NCBI GenBank assembly: GCA_002197545.1
Contig: NFUO01000160.1
Span: forward strand, 57,904-121,903
Length of the DNA: 64,000 nucleotides
Origin: Acidobacteria subdivision 2 bacterium RH1 MAG20
Lineage (GTDB): Bacteria; Acidobacteriota; Terriglobia; Terriglobales; Acidobacteriaceae
Direction: 5' to 3'
The notes beneath the pieces are model-generated. The model saw only the letters and a list, made by a program, of their open reading frames with translations, was not told the origin of the DNA and did not search any database. Positions 1-7,911 of the stretch are shown one piece after another (the first letter of the stretch is position 1; the number at the start of each line of letters is the position of its first letter). The position numbers were made by a program, and so were the translations under genes.

Positions 1-79
1 AGAGATACCGCAAGAACAAGTAGCCGCAGCGACAGGTAAGCAACAGCAATGACCGCCCCTCGGAAAAACGACCAACGCT

Positions 80-120
80 CGGGTGCCCCATCCTTCGCAG
101 TCTCATCGCGAAGGGTGGGA
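80..120. repeat. REP-like palindrome
   Basis: Stem arms 87-98 and 108-119 pair with one G-T mismatch around a 9-base loop. The left flank carries the head GGGTGCCCCAT, which is also found in the REP copies at 7170-8008, although the stem sequence differs. It is therefore probably another member of a repeat family with a conserved head and variable stems. It lies downstream of the peroxiredoxin-like gene and might also act as a terminator. Confidence 0.55.
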
Positions 121-137
121 GAGTAAACGTTCAATCC

Positions 138-180
138 ACATGTTCTTGCTGTTGTCTGTTCTCTTAAAATTGTCTGAAAA
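138..180 (-). repeat. MITE-family fragment
   Basis: Read on the minus strand this stretch contains GAACAGACAACAGCAAGAAC. That resembles the core GAACAGGCAACA-CAAAG of the short elements at 29119-29278 and 32100-32232. Terminal repeats are not evident, so it is taken as a degenerate relative or fragment. Confidence 0.3.
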
Positions 181-186
181 ACCAAG

Positions 187-891
187 CTAGAGCGCAGCGA
201 TCACATCGGCAGGCTCAGGACGAACGCGGAAGTCGGCATGGGCTTCGCTGAAGGCGATGGTTCCATCCTGTCGAATCACGAAGACAGCAGGCAAAGGAAG
301 CCGCCAGCTCTCTTCCGTGGCGTTGTGATAGCTCAGCCCGGCATTGTTGAAAGGGATGTTGATGAGAATGCTCTGGTAGTAGCGGCGGTGCTGCTCTGGA
401 ATGGTGTAGGCGACACCAAACTTTTCAGCTACGTCCGCGCCCGGATCGGCAAGCAGCGGAAAGGGCAGAGCATGTTGCTGAATCATGAAGTCGTTCTGCC
501 GCGGCGTCTGCGGCGAGATGGCGATAAAGATAGCATCCCGTTCGCGAAGCTGCGGGTAGAGTTCTCGCCACGTCTCCAGTTCGGTGACGCAGTAAGGACA
601 CCATCGCCCACGAAAAAAGTTGACCACCAGCGGTCCCAGGGCAAGCAGGTCTACCGATTGGATGGGTTTGCCGGTCCGCGTGTCCTGTAGGGAGAAGCTG
701 GGAGCCACGCTGCCCACAGGAAGGATGCGGTCTTCGATGCCTGTGTTGAAGAGATCGGTGGCGGCCTGTTCGGAGACAGCGAGCCGGTCGGCCTGGACAA
801 GCCTGCGGGTGTTCTGGGTGATGCGATCGAGTTGGTCTTGAAGAGATGCGGCCACAATGTCATTATCGCAGCCGCCAATGTGTCGCGTCAC
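187..891 (-). CDS. Peroxiredoxin-like (AhpC/TSA) protein
   Basis: A 234-residue thioredoxin-fold protein. The motif FFRGRWCPYC near residue 95 matches the active-site region of the peroxiredoxin-like (AhpC/TSA) family, with a CxxC in place of the usual single peroxidatic cysteine region. A long N-terminal helical stretch precedes the domain, and no signal peptide is seen, so it is probably cytoplasmic and reduces peroxides or thiols. The GTG start overlaps the stop of the upstream hydrolase gene as GTGA, so the two are very likely co-transcribed and translationally coupled. The substrate is not determined by the sequence. Confidence 0.85.
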   Translation of the reverse strand: MTRHIGGCDNDIVAASLQDQLDRITQNTRRLVQADRLAVSEQAATDLFNTGIEDRILPVGSVAPSFSLQDTRTGKPIQSVDLLALGPLVVNFFRGRWCPYCVTELETWRELYPQLRERDAIFIAISPQTPRQNDFMIQQHALPFPLLADPGADVAEKFGVAYTIPEQHRRYYQSILINIPFNNAGLSYHNATEESWRLPLPAVFVIRQDGTIAFSEAHADFRVRPEPADVIAAL

Positions 892-1682
892 ATCGTACCG
901 AGCAGCTTGATGAGGCGATCAAACCCTTCTTTACGAGCTTTTTTGTTTGCCGGTGTAGGGTCCGGAGCCTCACCTGCCCGCATGAAGCCGTGGCCCGCGC
1001 CGTCATAGATCACCGGCTCATACTTTTTGTTGGCTGCCTTCATGGCTTCGGTGGTGGCAGGCACAGTAGCGCTGATGCGAGCATCATTGCCCGCATAGAA
1101 GCCATAGACAGGCGCGGTGATCGTAGTGAATTCAGGTGGCGGCGGTCCATAAAAGACGAACGCTGCCGACAGGCCAGGGCGATGGGCAGCGAAGGCGAAG
1201 GACTTTCCACCGCCCCAGCAGAAGCCCGTCACCGCCAGCTTGCCATTGGCCGAGGGAATCTTTTTCGCATAGTCTGCAGCGGCGTCGAGATCTGCATTGA
1301 CCTCATCGGGGTTCAGCGCGGAGACTGCTTTGACAGCATCATCCTGACTGGGAAACTCGCTGAAGCCGCCGCCATGAGACCCGTGACCCGAGAGCAGATC
1401 AGGCGCGATCACGATATAGCCCTTAGCGGCAATCTCATCAGCCATCTCTCTGGCCCAGTCAGTCAGGCCAAAGATCTCGTGGATAAGGATGACGACGGGC
1501 GCCTTTCCGCTGACCTCGGGGTAGACGACGAAGGCCTGCACGGTGCGGTCGTCATGTTTGAGCGAGACATATTCGTGGTGGCGCGGAGATTTGTCGAGGC
1601 GAGCTTTGGCCCAGTCCTGGGCTTGAGCGCCGATGGGAAGCAGCAGCAGGAGGGCGAGAAGTTTAAGGGGAGCGCGTCGCAT
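888..1682 (-). CDS. Secreted dienelactone hydrolase family protein
   Basis: An alpha/beta hydrolase of the dienelactone hydrolase family, about 264 residues from the chosen start. A signal peptide (MRRAPLKLLALLLLLPIG, then AQAQ) begins at 1682, so this ATG is preferred to the one at 1760, although neither has a clear Shine-Dalgarno. The nucleophile elbow is the GFCWGGG motif (cysteine, as in dienelactone hydrolases). The HEIFGL region and a C-terminal GAGHGFM supply the other family signatures. It is predicted to be periplasmic. It sits first in a two-gene operon with the peroxiredoxin-like gene. Confidence 0.88.
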   Translation of the reverse strand: MRRAPLKLLALLLLLPIGAQAQDWAKARLDKSPRHHEYVSLKHDDRTVQAFVVYPEVSGKAPVVILIHEIFGLTDWAREMADEIAAKGYIVIAPDLLSGHGSHGGGFSEFPSQDDAVKAVSALNPDEVNADLDAAADYAKKIPSANGKLAVTGFCWGGGKSFAFAAHRPGLSAAFVFYGPPPPEFTTITAPVYGFYAGNDARISATVPATTEAMKAANKKYEPVIYDGAGHGFMRAGEAPDPTPANKKARKEGFDRLIKLLGTM

Positions 1683-1794
1683 GGGAGGAGTGTAGCCCCG
1701 ATTTCGATTCTCAGACAAGATTTTGAATTTGAAGAGGAACGGTTGGGTTGCGAGGCCCATTTTTCAGAGAGCAATTAAAGAATGGGCCCGAGTA

Positions 1795-1938
1795 TCAGAT
1801 GACTCTGAGCAGAAGCAGGATAAGGACGATGAGCAGGATAAGGCTGATGCTGCCGCCACCGTAGTAGCCGAGTCCTGGACCCAGGCGATAGCCTCCAAAA
1901 CCGAACACCAGAATCAAGATAATCAGAAGAATGAGCAT
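1795..1938 (-). CDS. DUF3309-like small membrane protein
   Basis: A 47-residue hydrophobic protein. One membrane segment lies at the N-terminus (LILLIILILVFGFGG), followed by a Gly/Tyr-rich hinge and a second membrane segment (SLILLIVLILLLL). This layout matches the short DUF3309 family, whose function is unknown. The ATG at 1938 is preceded by GGAG at a suitable distance, so the longer reading from 2013 is rejected. It lies directly after the truncated hemoglobin gene on the same strand. Confidence 0.7.
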   Translation of the reverse strand: MLILLIILILVFGFGGYRLGPGLGYYGGGSISLILLIVLILLLLRVI

Positions 1939-2013
1939 TTCACGTCTCCGTGGCGGCGAAGAGTCGCTCGCTGGAGAGTGAGATGCAGCTTTTGCGATAT
2001 ATGCAACGAACAA

Positions 2014-2400
2014 TTACAAATCAGGCTGCGCGAAGCTGCTTCGCTGATAAGCGATGCCTGCCTTGAAGTTGCCCGCGATGCGCTCGGACTTGGCGATGAT
2101 GGCGGCGGCATGGCCGGTCGCCATCACTTCTTTTGCTGTGTCGGCGAATAGCGCCAGCCAGCGGTTGAAGTGGCTCGGCTCCAGGGGAAGCTGGAGATGG
2201 GTCATCATGGGGTCACCCTTGTAGCGGCCCGTGGTGAGCATGACGGTGGACCAGAAGTTTTTGAGCAGGGCGAGGTGGGTGGGCCAGTCCTCGACCTTCT
2301 CGTTGAAGATGGGGCCGATCTCGGCGTCAAGCTGAACCTTGGCGTAGAAGCGGTCTACCAGGCTCGATATTTCTTCTTCGGTGATCTTCTGTTCCGACAT
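2014..2400 (-). CDS. Group III truncated hemoglobin
   Basis: A 128-residue 2/2 globin. Family features include the early VDRFYAKV helix with a B10-type tyrosine, FWSTVML, and the HFNRWLALF segment carrying the proximal histidine. The length is normal for group III truncated hemoglobins. Members bind oxygen or nitric oxide, and several are linked to microaerobic life or nitrosative stress, but the role here is not shown. It is cytoplasmic, with no signal peptide. The DUF3309-like gene begins 75 bases downstream on the same strand. Confidence 0.88.
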   Translation of the reverse strand: MSEQKITEEEISSLVDRFYAKVQLDAEIGPIFNEKVEDWPTHLALLKNFWSTVMLTTGRYKGDPMMTHLQLPLEPSHFNRWLALFADTAKEVMATGHAAAIIAKSERIAGNFKAGIAYQRSSFAQPDL

Positions 2401-2486
2401 TTAGTTGCCTCACTCTACTATGTTATTCCTCCTGATTTCGAGGGAGTCCTGTTATGTGTTGGTGGTATCCCCCCCGTACTTAAAGT

Positions 2487-2515
2487 CCTAAAGTCTTAGA
2501 AATAGAGACTTTAGG
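2487..2515. repeat. Palindromic repeat, copy 1
   Basis: A perfect 10-base stem CCTAAAGTCT/AGACTTTAGG with a 9-base loop. It is preceded by a C-rich run and flanked by further symmetric AAGTCC and GGACTT tracts. A second copy with the same stem and flanks lies at 4983-5011. This is a REP-like intergenic element. Confidence 0.75.
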
Positions 2516-2547
2516 TCTGGACTTAGGTATGACTTCAGTTGCATTGG

Positions 2548-2572
2548 AAAAGCCCGGCATGGCCGGGCTTTT
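2548..2572. terminator. Bidirectional hairpin, orphan terminator
   Basis: Eleven-base arms AAAAGCCCGGC/GCCGGGCTTTT with a 3-base loop and A/T runs on both sides give a textbook bidirectional terminator. No protein gene ends next to it on either strand. It might terminate an unseen small RNA or transcripts arriving from the repeat at 2487. Confidence 0.6.
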
Positions 2573-2752
2573 GGTTTATCTCTTACTTTTAGTTTATCAG
2601 TGGTGTCAAGCTTTTCGATCTGATCGAGAGGTGTGGAAGGAAGTTGGGGAGCAACTTGGAGGGTCAATTCGGGTTCTATTCAATAAGCCCACGCTGAACG
2701 GCTGGGTCGCCATGAAGTCCGGAGAAGTTCGGCTTCTGGTGAGGAGGTAGTT

Positions 2753-3202
2753 GTGAAAGTTCTAAAATATGTGGCTTTGCTTGCGGTCCTTTTCGTCCCG
2801 GTAGCGTACTCGCACGCTCAGGTCTCCATTGGCGTCGGCGTAGGTCCTTATGGGTATGGCCCACCGGCCTGTGCCTACGGATATTACGGGTATGCACCGT
2901 ATGCGTGTGCGCCTTATGGGTACTACGGCCCGTCGTGGTTTAACGGCGGAATCTTTATTGGAGCCGGCCCGTGGCTGAGGGGCGGCTATGGCTATTATGG
3001 ACGCGGTTATGGATATGGTTACCGCGGCGCCTATGGCTATCGTGGCGGCTACGGGTATGGGCGCGGTTATGGTGGCTACGGTCGTGGCTATGCCTATGGT
3101 CGTGGTGGCTATCACGGCGGCGGCTATGTTGGCGGCGGACGTGGCGGCTTCCATGGGGGTGGTGGTTTCCATGGCGGTGGTCACGGTGGCGGACGACGGT
3201 AG
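2753..3202 (+). CDS. Secreted Gly/Tyr-rich repetitive protein
   Basis: A 149-residue protein with an N-terminal signal peptide (KYVALLAVLFVPVAYSHAQ). The rest is low complexity: Tyr/Gly-rich GYGYRGG-type repeats, then a Gly/His tail with GGFHGGG units. The GTG start at 2753 has a strong GAGGAGG ribosome site. It is exported and probably disordered or surface-associated. Its His/Gly tail could bind metal, but no function is established. It is followed by a clear terminator, so it is a monocistronic unit. Confidence 0.8.
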   Translation: MKVLKYVALLAVLFVPVAYSHAQVSIGVGVGPYGYGPPACAYGYYGYAPYACAPYGYYGPSWFNGGIFIGAGPWLRGGYGYYGRGYGYGYRGAYGYRGGYGYGRGYGGYGRGYAYGRGGYHGGGYVGGGRGGFHGGGGFHGGGHGGGRR

Positions 3203-3233
3203 TTTTATCGATTGATTTGCAGTAAGAGAAGTG

Positions 3234-3268
3234 CGCCCACCTCAAGGGATGAGGTGGGCGTTTTGTTT
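3234..3268 (+). terminator. Rho-independent terminator
   Basis: Ten-base arms CGCCCACCTC (3234-3243) and GAGGTGGGCG (3251-3260) are followed by TTTTGTTTT. It ends the Gly/Tyr-rich protein transcript and lies 37 bases before the convergent amidohydrolase gene end. Confidence 0.85.
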
Positions 3269-3304
3269 TGGGTCGCGCTTGGCCTTTTCCGTATCCGCTG
3301 GCGC

Positions 3305-4837
3305 CTATCGCTGCGCCGCTGGCCATGCATCCGATGGCGACGTCTTCCACGTCACCGCCGGTGGCGGAACTGCCTTCCCGGCTGTCGATTTACTGGCCAC
3401 CGCCGACTTTGCTTCCGGCTTGACCGTTGCTGTTCCATTCGGCCCGGTCGTATAGGGTTGCCACCGGGCAGGACGTCTCGGCTGTTCGTGCTGCGTGGCC
3501 GTCGTCCCCGGAGCTACTGGCCGGTGCGTATTGCCGAAGCCGCTCATTCGCAGCGACGTCCACTTATTTGCCTGCTTGACGGCTGCGCCTGGTGGCTCGT
3601 TCCACGGGTCGCTCGACCTGCCATTCAGATCGTAGACAAACTTGCCGTCTTTGATCGTCAGCTCAGCCACCAGCTTCTCGTGTGCCTTCATCACAAAGCC
3701 GCCGCCATCGACCAAGCCGAAGTTGCCGTGGCTCATGCTCAACACAGCTACATCGGCAATCGCTCCTTCGGAGAGGTTGCCAAGCTGGGTCTGCTGGATC
3801 TCCCTTGCTGGATGCCAGGTCACATCTGCGATCACTTCCTTCAGCGGCAGCCCCATCGCCAGGAACTTGTCGGCTGTTGTCAGCAGGTCCTTCATGCCGG
3901 CGTTCATGCTGTCGTAGTGCAGGTCGGTCGAGATTGAATCGGGAACAAACCCGGCCTTGATCAGCGGCACCGCGACGCTGAAGTAGAAGCTGCTTTGCCC
4001 GTGGCCTACATCGAAGTAGATGCCGCGTTTGCGGCCCTCCCACATGCCTTTGCCGGGACCGCCGGTCTCCGAGTCCTGTTCGCCGCGTCCTCCGCCGTAC
4101 ATGTGGGTGTAGATGTCGCCCGGCCGCAGCTTCTCCTCCAGCAACTGATAGAGCGGCCGCTCGATGCGCCGGGAGCCGTAGTCGATCATGACGGGGACGT
4201 GAGCGATGGTGCCCGCGATGACGGCTTGTTCATAGGGTGTCCACTCGGGCCCGGTGAAGTGCGCGCTCTTGATGCCGACGATGACTCCGGGATACTTCAG
4301 CGCCATCTCGCCGGTCTTCTTGCCGTCCATGTCGGCGGTGTTCTGTTCGATGGGACCGTTGCCCATTCCTGCGCCTACGATATTGAGCATGGCGAGGACG
4401 CGGGTCTGGGACTCATCGATGACCCTCTCTTTGAAGGTGGGGAAGTTGCGCCATCCCGACGAGCCTGCATCGACGATGGTGGTGACGCCGTTGCGCAGCG
4501 TGAATCCATCGGGTGCCAAACCCCAATCGCCATCGTCGTAGGAGTGCTTCTGCAGGCCCCAGAAGTCGTGGGTGTGGATGTCGATGAGTCCGGGCGTGAC
4601 GTACAAGCCGGTCACGTTGACGGTCTTGATCGCCGACTTTGCGGGGATGTTGAGGCCGACCTTGGCGATGTGGCCGTCTTTGATGGCGACGTCGCGGATG
4701 GCGTCGATGTTGTTCTTCGCATCGATGACGTGACCGCCCTTCAAGAGCAGATCGTAGTCCTGCGCGGAGGCATGCGGCGTTGCCGCAAGTGCCGTCAGAA
4801 CCAGACCGGAGCAGAGAGTTAATAGCTTTTTATTCAC
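3305..4837 (-). CDS. Exported amidohydrolase/deacetylase family metalloenzyme
   Basis: About 510 residues from the GTG at 4837, which begins a signal peptide (KKLLTLCSGLVLTALAA, cleavage near ASAQ). A TTG at 4882 would give a longer, poorer start. The amidohydrolase-superfamily metal site is seen as GLIDIHTHDF. GVIVGIKSAHF carries the lysine that is carbamylated in related enzymes. The closest recognised group is the amidohydrolase/deacetylase metallohydrolases, whose substrates vary. The C-terminal 70 or so residues are Pro/Ala/Lys-rich and look unstructured, which is unusual for the family. Predicted periplasmic. Confidence 0.8.
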   Translation of the reverse strand: MNKKLLTLCSGLVLTALAATPHASAQDYDLLLKGGHVIDAKNNIDAIRDVAIKDGHIAKVGLNIPAKSAIKTVNVTGLYVTPGLIDIHTHDFWGLQKHSYDDGDWGLAPDGFTLRNGVTTIVDAGSSGWRNFPTFKERVIDESQTRVLAMLNIVGAGMGNGPIEQNTADMDGKKTGEMALKYPGVIVGIKSAHFTGPEWTPYEQAVIAGTIAHVPVMIDYGSRRIERPLYQLLEEKLRPGDIYTHMYGGGRGEQDSETGGPGKGMWEGRKRGIYFDVGHGQSSFYFSVAVPLIKAGFVPDSISTDLHYDSMNAGMKDLLTTADKFLAMGLPLKEVIADVTWHPAREIQQTQLGNLSEGAIADVAVLSMSHGNFGLVDGGGFVMKAHEKLVAELTIKDGKFVYDLNGRSSDPWNEPPGAAVKQANKWTSLRMSGFGNTHRPVAPGTTATQHEQPRRPARWQPYTTGPNGTATVKPEAKSAVASKSTAGKAVPPPAVTWKTSPSDAWPAAQR

Positions 4838-4982
4838 TGGGAGTTCACCGTAGGGCTTTCTGCGAAGTGATTGGAGACGCAAATCCTAACATGGAAGGGA
4901 AGAGTTAACCAGAGACATATGGCGGAACTTGTGACGGAACCTGCATGACTACACCTGAAGTACCCCCTCCCCCTACTGAAGT

Positions 4983-5011
4983 CCTAAAGTCTTCGAAAGA
5001 GAGACTTTAGG
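4983..5011. repeat. Palindromic repeat, copy 2
   Basis: The same 10-base stem as the element at 2487-2515, with loop TCGAAAGAG, the same AAGTCC and GGTCTGGACTT flanks and a C-rich left side. It lies in the gap between the amidohydrolase start and the Pr6Pr gene end. Confidence 0.75.
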
Positions 5012-5118
5012 TCTGGACTTGGGGTGTGACCTGGCGGGAGTAGTTGAGGCTTTGGGGGATGCACCCCCATCTTTTTGAGGGAGATTAAGTCAAGTTTCGA
5101 TGTGGCGTCCCGGACGGC

Positions 5119-5742
5119 TCAGACGATGTGGCGTTTGAGTTTATTGCCGAGCCAGAGGAGCGCGAAGCTGATGAGGAGGAAGCCGACGGTGATAGCGGCG
5201 CTGTGGACGGCGACGCCGGTCCAGCCGCCGGGCGACTTGTTGGGGTCGATGAACCAGTAGGGATACCAGTTGGTGAAGGCCCCGTGGAGGAGCGAGTAGG
5301 CCAGATAGGCGATAGGGTAGATGACCCAGAACCAGATGCGTTTTGGAACGAGCTTTGCTTTTGGGGGCTGGATGAGCCAGTCGAGCACCATGACGACGGG
5401 CATGAGGTAGTGGACAACGAAGTTCGTCCATGGGATCATCCCGCTGTCGAGGTGACTGAGGAGAAGGCCGAAGACGAGACCGACGATGGCGATGGAGACG
5501 GTTGCGCTGCCGCGGATGATGTCGTCGGCTTCGGTGGGGTCGCGATGGCGGATGAGATTGGTCGCGCTGGCGATGAGGACGACGGCTACGAAGAGGTTGG
5601 TCAGGATGGTGAAGAAGCTGAAGAAGTTGGTTGAGCTATTGCCGCTGTGGATGACGGAGTCGATGAAGGCTGTGGTGAGCGCGGCCAGGGTGAGGAGGCC
5701 GAAGAAGAGGCGGGCGGCGGCTAGGATGTACCGTTTGGCCAT
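5119..5742 (-). CDS. Pr6Pr family membrane protein
   Basis: A 207-residue integral membrane protein with about six hydrophobic helices. It shows the Pr6Pr/FAR-17a-like signature: FFSFFTILTNL early, then NFVVHYLMPVVMVLDWL and a WYPYWFIDP motif near the end. The family function is unknown; eukaryotic relatives include fatty-acid ester hydrolases. The first 18 codons and the adjoining upstream sequence are duplicated at 7268-7357. Confidence 0.82.
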   Translation of the reverse strand: MAKRYILAAARLFFGLLTLAALTTAFIDSVIHSGNSSTNFFSFFTILTNLFVAVVLIASATNLIRHRDPTEADDIIRGSATVSIAIVGLVFGLLLSHLDSGMIPWTNFVVHYLMPVVMVLDWLIQPPKAKLVPKRIWFWVIYPIAYLAYSLLHGAFTNWYPYWFIDPNKSPGGWTGVAVHSAAITVGFLLISFALLWLGNKLKRHIV

Positions 5743-5814
5743 GCTCCACTATGGGGGATGTGGGGGGGTGGGGTCAACGAAGAAACGCGGGTATACGGCT
5801 TTTATACTTGGCGG

Positions 5815-6372
5815 ATGGAGAGTTTTCGTTTACGAGTGGCTGTGGCTGAGGATGTTGCGGGAATTCGTGCGCTGATTGGGGAGTCGGTGCGCGGGTTGCA
5901 GGCGGTGGACTACTCGACTGAGCAGATCGAAGCAGCGCTGGCTACTGTGTTTACCATGGACAGCCAGTTGATTGCGGATGGGACGTACTTTGTCGCAGAG
6001 ACGGCGGGTGGGGAGTTGGCGGGGTGTGGAGGATGGAGCTTTCGTAAGACGCTGTATGGAGGCGACCATCAGTTGGAGAGGGTGGAGATGCATCATGGGG
6101 GTGAGTCTAGGCTCGATCCTGCGGTCGATGCGGCGAAGATACGGGCGATCTTTGTGCATCCGAAGTTTGCGCGGCAGGGAGTGGGGAGCGCGCTTCTCGA
6201 AGCCGCGGAGGATGCTGCGCTGGCGGCAGGATTTCGGCGGTTCGAGATGGGAAGCACCCTGACGGGAGTTGCGCTGTATACGCTGAAGGGGTATCGAGAG
6301 GTGGAGCGGATTGCGGTGCCGGTGGGCGGTGGGGAGGAGATTGAGGTGGTGCGAATGGTGAAGGGGAGTTGA
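5815..6372 (+). CDS. GNAT family N-acetyltransferase
   Basis: A 185-residue acetyltransferase. The acetyl-CoA-binding motif A is visible as AIFVHPKFARQGVGSALLE (Q/R-x-x-G-x-G/A type). The start at 5815 (MESFRLRVA) fits the beginning of the GNAT fold, and the in-frame ATG at 5758 lies in repeat-like DNA. The substrate is unknown. It runs divergently from the Pr6Pr gene and precedes the HEPN/MNT pair by 44 bases. Confidence 0.82.
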   Translation: MESFRLRVAVAEDVAGIRALIGESVRGLQAVDYSTEQIEAALATVFTMDSQLIADGTYFVAETAGGELAGCGGWSFRKTLYGGDHQLERVEMHHGGESRLDPAVDAAKIRAIFVHPKFARQGVGSALLEAAEDAALAAGFRRFEMGSTLTGVALYTLKGYREVERIAVPVGGGEEIEVVRMVKGS

Positions 6373-6416
6373 TGTTGCAGGGTATTCGGGAACCATACCC
6401 GGCATAGAATGGTGGC

Positions 6417-6824
6417 ATGGAATCTATTGATCTGTTGCCGCTGGCGAACGCCATACGACAGTTTGAGAGCGCTCTTGCCGAGTACGGCAAGGAACCTGCA
6501 CGCACCCTGCTTCGAGATGGTTTGATACAGCGCTTTGAGTTCACCTACAGCATGTGCGAGCGGATGATGCGGAGGTTTCTTGAGATCAGCTCCAGCGGCA
6601 GTGAAGATGTGGATGCGATGAGCTTTCCGACGCTGATACGAACGGCAAGCGAGCGTGGGTTGCTGCTGCATGGCTGGGACACATGGGAGGGGTATCGCAG
6701 AGCGCGGAACAAGACCAGCCATACCTACAACGAGGCAGTGGCGCTTGAAGTGGTGGAGAAGCTGCCGGAGTTCTCGACTGAGGCTGGATATCTGCTTCAG
6801 AAGCTGAGGGAGAAAACGGCATGA
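6417..6824 (+). CDS. HEPN-type nucleotidyltransferase substrate-binding protein (HI0074 family)
   Basis: A 135-residue all-helical HEPN protein. The RARNKTSHTY segment is the family's R-x(4-6)-H motif region and GLIQRFEFTYSMCERM is the typical first helix pair. It is the HI0074-type partner of a minimal nucleotidyltransferase encoded next, whose start overlaps this gene's stop as ATGA. HEPN/MNT pairs act as toxin-antitoxin modules in which the MNT partner adds AMP to the HEPN toxin in characterised cases. Which subtype this is cannot be told from sequence alone. Confidence 0.85.
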   Translation: MESIDLLPLANAIRQFESALAEYGKEPARTLLRDGLIQRFEFTYSMCERMMRRFLEISSSGSEDVDAMSFPTLIRTASERGLLLHGWDTWEGYRRARNKTSHTYNEAVALEVVEKLPEFSTEAGYLLQKLREKTA

Positions 6825-7168
6825 GCCAAGAGGCCAGACCATCCTTGCAACTCGCTAAGGGTTTGCATGTTTCGCCGCAAGAGATGGAGGTTGTTGCCGG
6901 GATTCTGCGGAAGCATGTGGCTGGGCGCCGGGTGTGGGCGTTCGGGTCGCGGGCTACGGGGAAGCGGCTGAAACGGTTTTCCGATCTGGACCTTGCCGTG
7001 GAGGGGACGCTGACCTGGGAACAGCAGACGCGGCTGGCGGCGGACTTTGATGAATCGCTGCTACCGTTCAAAGTGGATGTGGTGGAACTGGGAAAGCTGG
7101 ATGCTGGGTTCCGGGGGCGGATTGAGAGGGACTTTGTGGAGGTTCAGGAAGGAGCCGGAGCTAAGTGA
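6821..7168 (+). CDS. Minimal nucleotidyltransferase (MNT, HI0073 family)
   Basis: A 115-residue nucleotidyltransferase-fold protein. The motif GSRATG followed by SDLDLAVEG supplies the GS-x(n)-D-x-D catalytic signature, and a third acidic residue lies in FKVDVVEL. It is the antitoxin-like partner of the HEPN protein, with a 4-base overlap that indicates coupled translation. The stop lies only two bases before the REP element at 7170. Confidence 0.88.
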   Translation: MSQEARPSLQLAKGLHVSPQEMEVVAGILRKHVAGRRVWAFGSRATGKRLKRFSDLDLAVEGTLTWEQQTRLAADFDESLLPFKVDVVELGKLDAGFRGRIERDFVEVQEGAGAK

Positions 7169-7169
7169 T

Positions 7170-7258
7170 GGTTCGCGCTTTGCGCGAATGCCCACATCTC
7201 AAAATCGAGATATGGGGCACCCGCACCCGAGTTTGTGGTGGGGTTTAGATGTGGACCA
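7170..7258 (+). repeat. REP element, copy A
   Basis: About 88 bases, nearly identical to copy C at 7922-8008. It contains a hairpin TTCGCGC/GCGCGAA, then the stem around CCACATCTCAAAATCGAGAT, the head-complement ATGGGGCACCC, and a tail ending GTTTGTGGTGGG. It lies just after the MNT gene. Confidence 0.8.
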
Positions 7259-7267
7259 TCCGCCCAA

Positions 7268-7357
7268 GGTGAGGAGGCCGAAGAAGAGGCGGACGGCGGC
7301 TAGGATGTACCGTTTGGCCATGCTTCACTATGGGGGATGTGGGGGATGTGGTCAACG
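7268..7357 (-). pseudogene. Duplicated 5' fragment of the Pr6Pr gene
   Basis: These 90 bases match 5689-5779 with only a handful of differences. They cover the first 18 codons of the Pr6Pr membrane-protein gene (start at 7322) and its upstream sequence. The rest of the gene is absent. The fragment lies between two REP copies, so it was probably captured or duplicated together with repeat movement. Confidence 0.8.
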
Positions 7358-7385
7358 GATGGTTCTCTTTGGGTATGGGTATGGG

Positions 7386-7431
7386 TGTGGGTGCCCCATA
7401 TCTCGATTTTGAGATGTGGGCTTTTGCGGAA
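7386..7431 (-). repeat. REP element, copy B (inverted)
   Basis: The core GGGTGCCCCATATCTCGATT and the following bases are the reverse complement of copies A and C. It lies seven bases from the end of the RAYT gene, so the transposase is bracketed by inverted REPs (B and C). Confidence 0.8.
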
Positions 7432-7437
7432 CGATCT

Positions 7438-7902
7438 CTAAGCCTGGGTGATTAAGACTGGAGATGGTTCTTCCAGAAGATAGTGGCGATAGGACGACCA
7501 GTGCCAGTCTTCTGGCTGCATAACGAGGCCACGTTTCACCGGGTTGCGGTGCATGTATTTCAACTTCTCGACCCGTTTATCACGGGTGAAGACGTTGAAA
7601 TCGTAGTAGCGGGTCTGCCAGAAAGGACGTTCCGTGAGGCGTCTGGAGACGGAGATCTTCAGGGCCTGCAGGGCCTTCGACAAGAGGTCGTCGGGAGGTT
7701 CGCTGACGAGCAGGTGAACGTGTTCGGGCATGACGACGTAGCCGAGGATTTCGAATTGGTAATGGCTGCGGGTACGCTCGAGCGAATCGAGGAAGATGTC
7801 TCTTGAGATTGGGGTGTCGAGGTAGGGTTTGCGGTGGTGGCAACTGAAGGTGATGAAGTGGTCGTCACCTTCTTGTTGGTATCGCTTTAGGCCGAGCGGC
7901 AT
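7438..7902 (-). CDS. REP-associated tyrosine transposase (RAYT)
   Basis: A 154-residue Y1 (HUH) transposase. The histidine pair is seen in VVMPEHVHLLV. The helix with the nucleophile candidate follows in the RYYDFNVF and YMHRNPVKRGLV region, and WSSYRHY near the C-terminus is typical of RAYTs. Such proteins cut and move REP palindromes through single-stranded DNA. It is flanked by inverted REP copies at 7386-7431 and 7922-8008, the expected arrangement for a functional REP/RAYT unit. The gene is intact. Confidence 0.9.
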   Translation of the reverse strand: MPLGLKRYQQEGDDHFITFSCHHRKPYLDTPISRDIFLDSLERTRSHYQFEILGYVVMPEHVHLLVSEPPDDLLSKALQALKISVSRRLTERPFWQTRYYDFNVFTRDKRVEKLKYMHRNPVKRGLVMQPEDWHWSSYRHYLLEEPSPVLITQA

Positions 7903-7911
7903 GGGGTGATT

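Noticed and set aside
846..1778. Long plus-strand ORF of 310 codons
   Set aside because: Antisense shadow of the dienelactone hydrolase; composition and low family resemblance do not support it.
2529..2750. 73-codon plus-strand ORF
   Set aside because: Crosses a strong hairpin terminator and has no family signal or ribosome site.
3995..4822. 275-codon plus-strand ORF
   Set aside because: Antisense to the amidohydrolase gene, which has clear motifs and a signal peptide.
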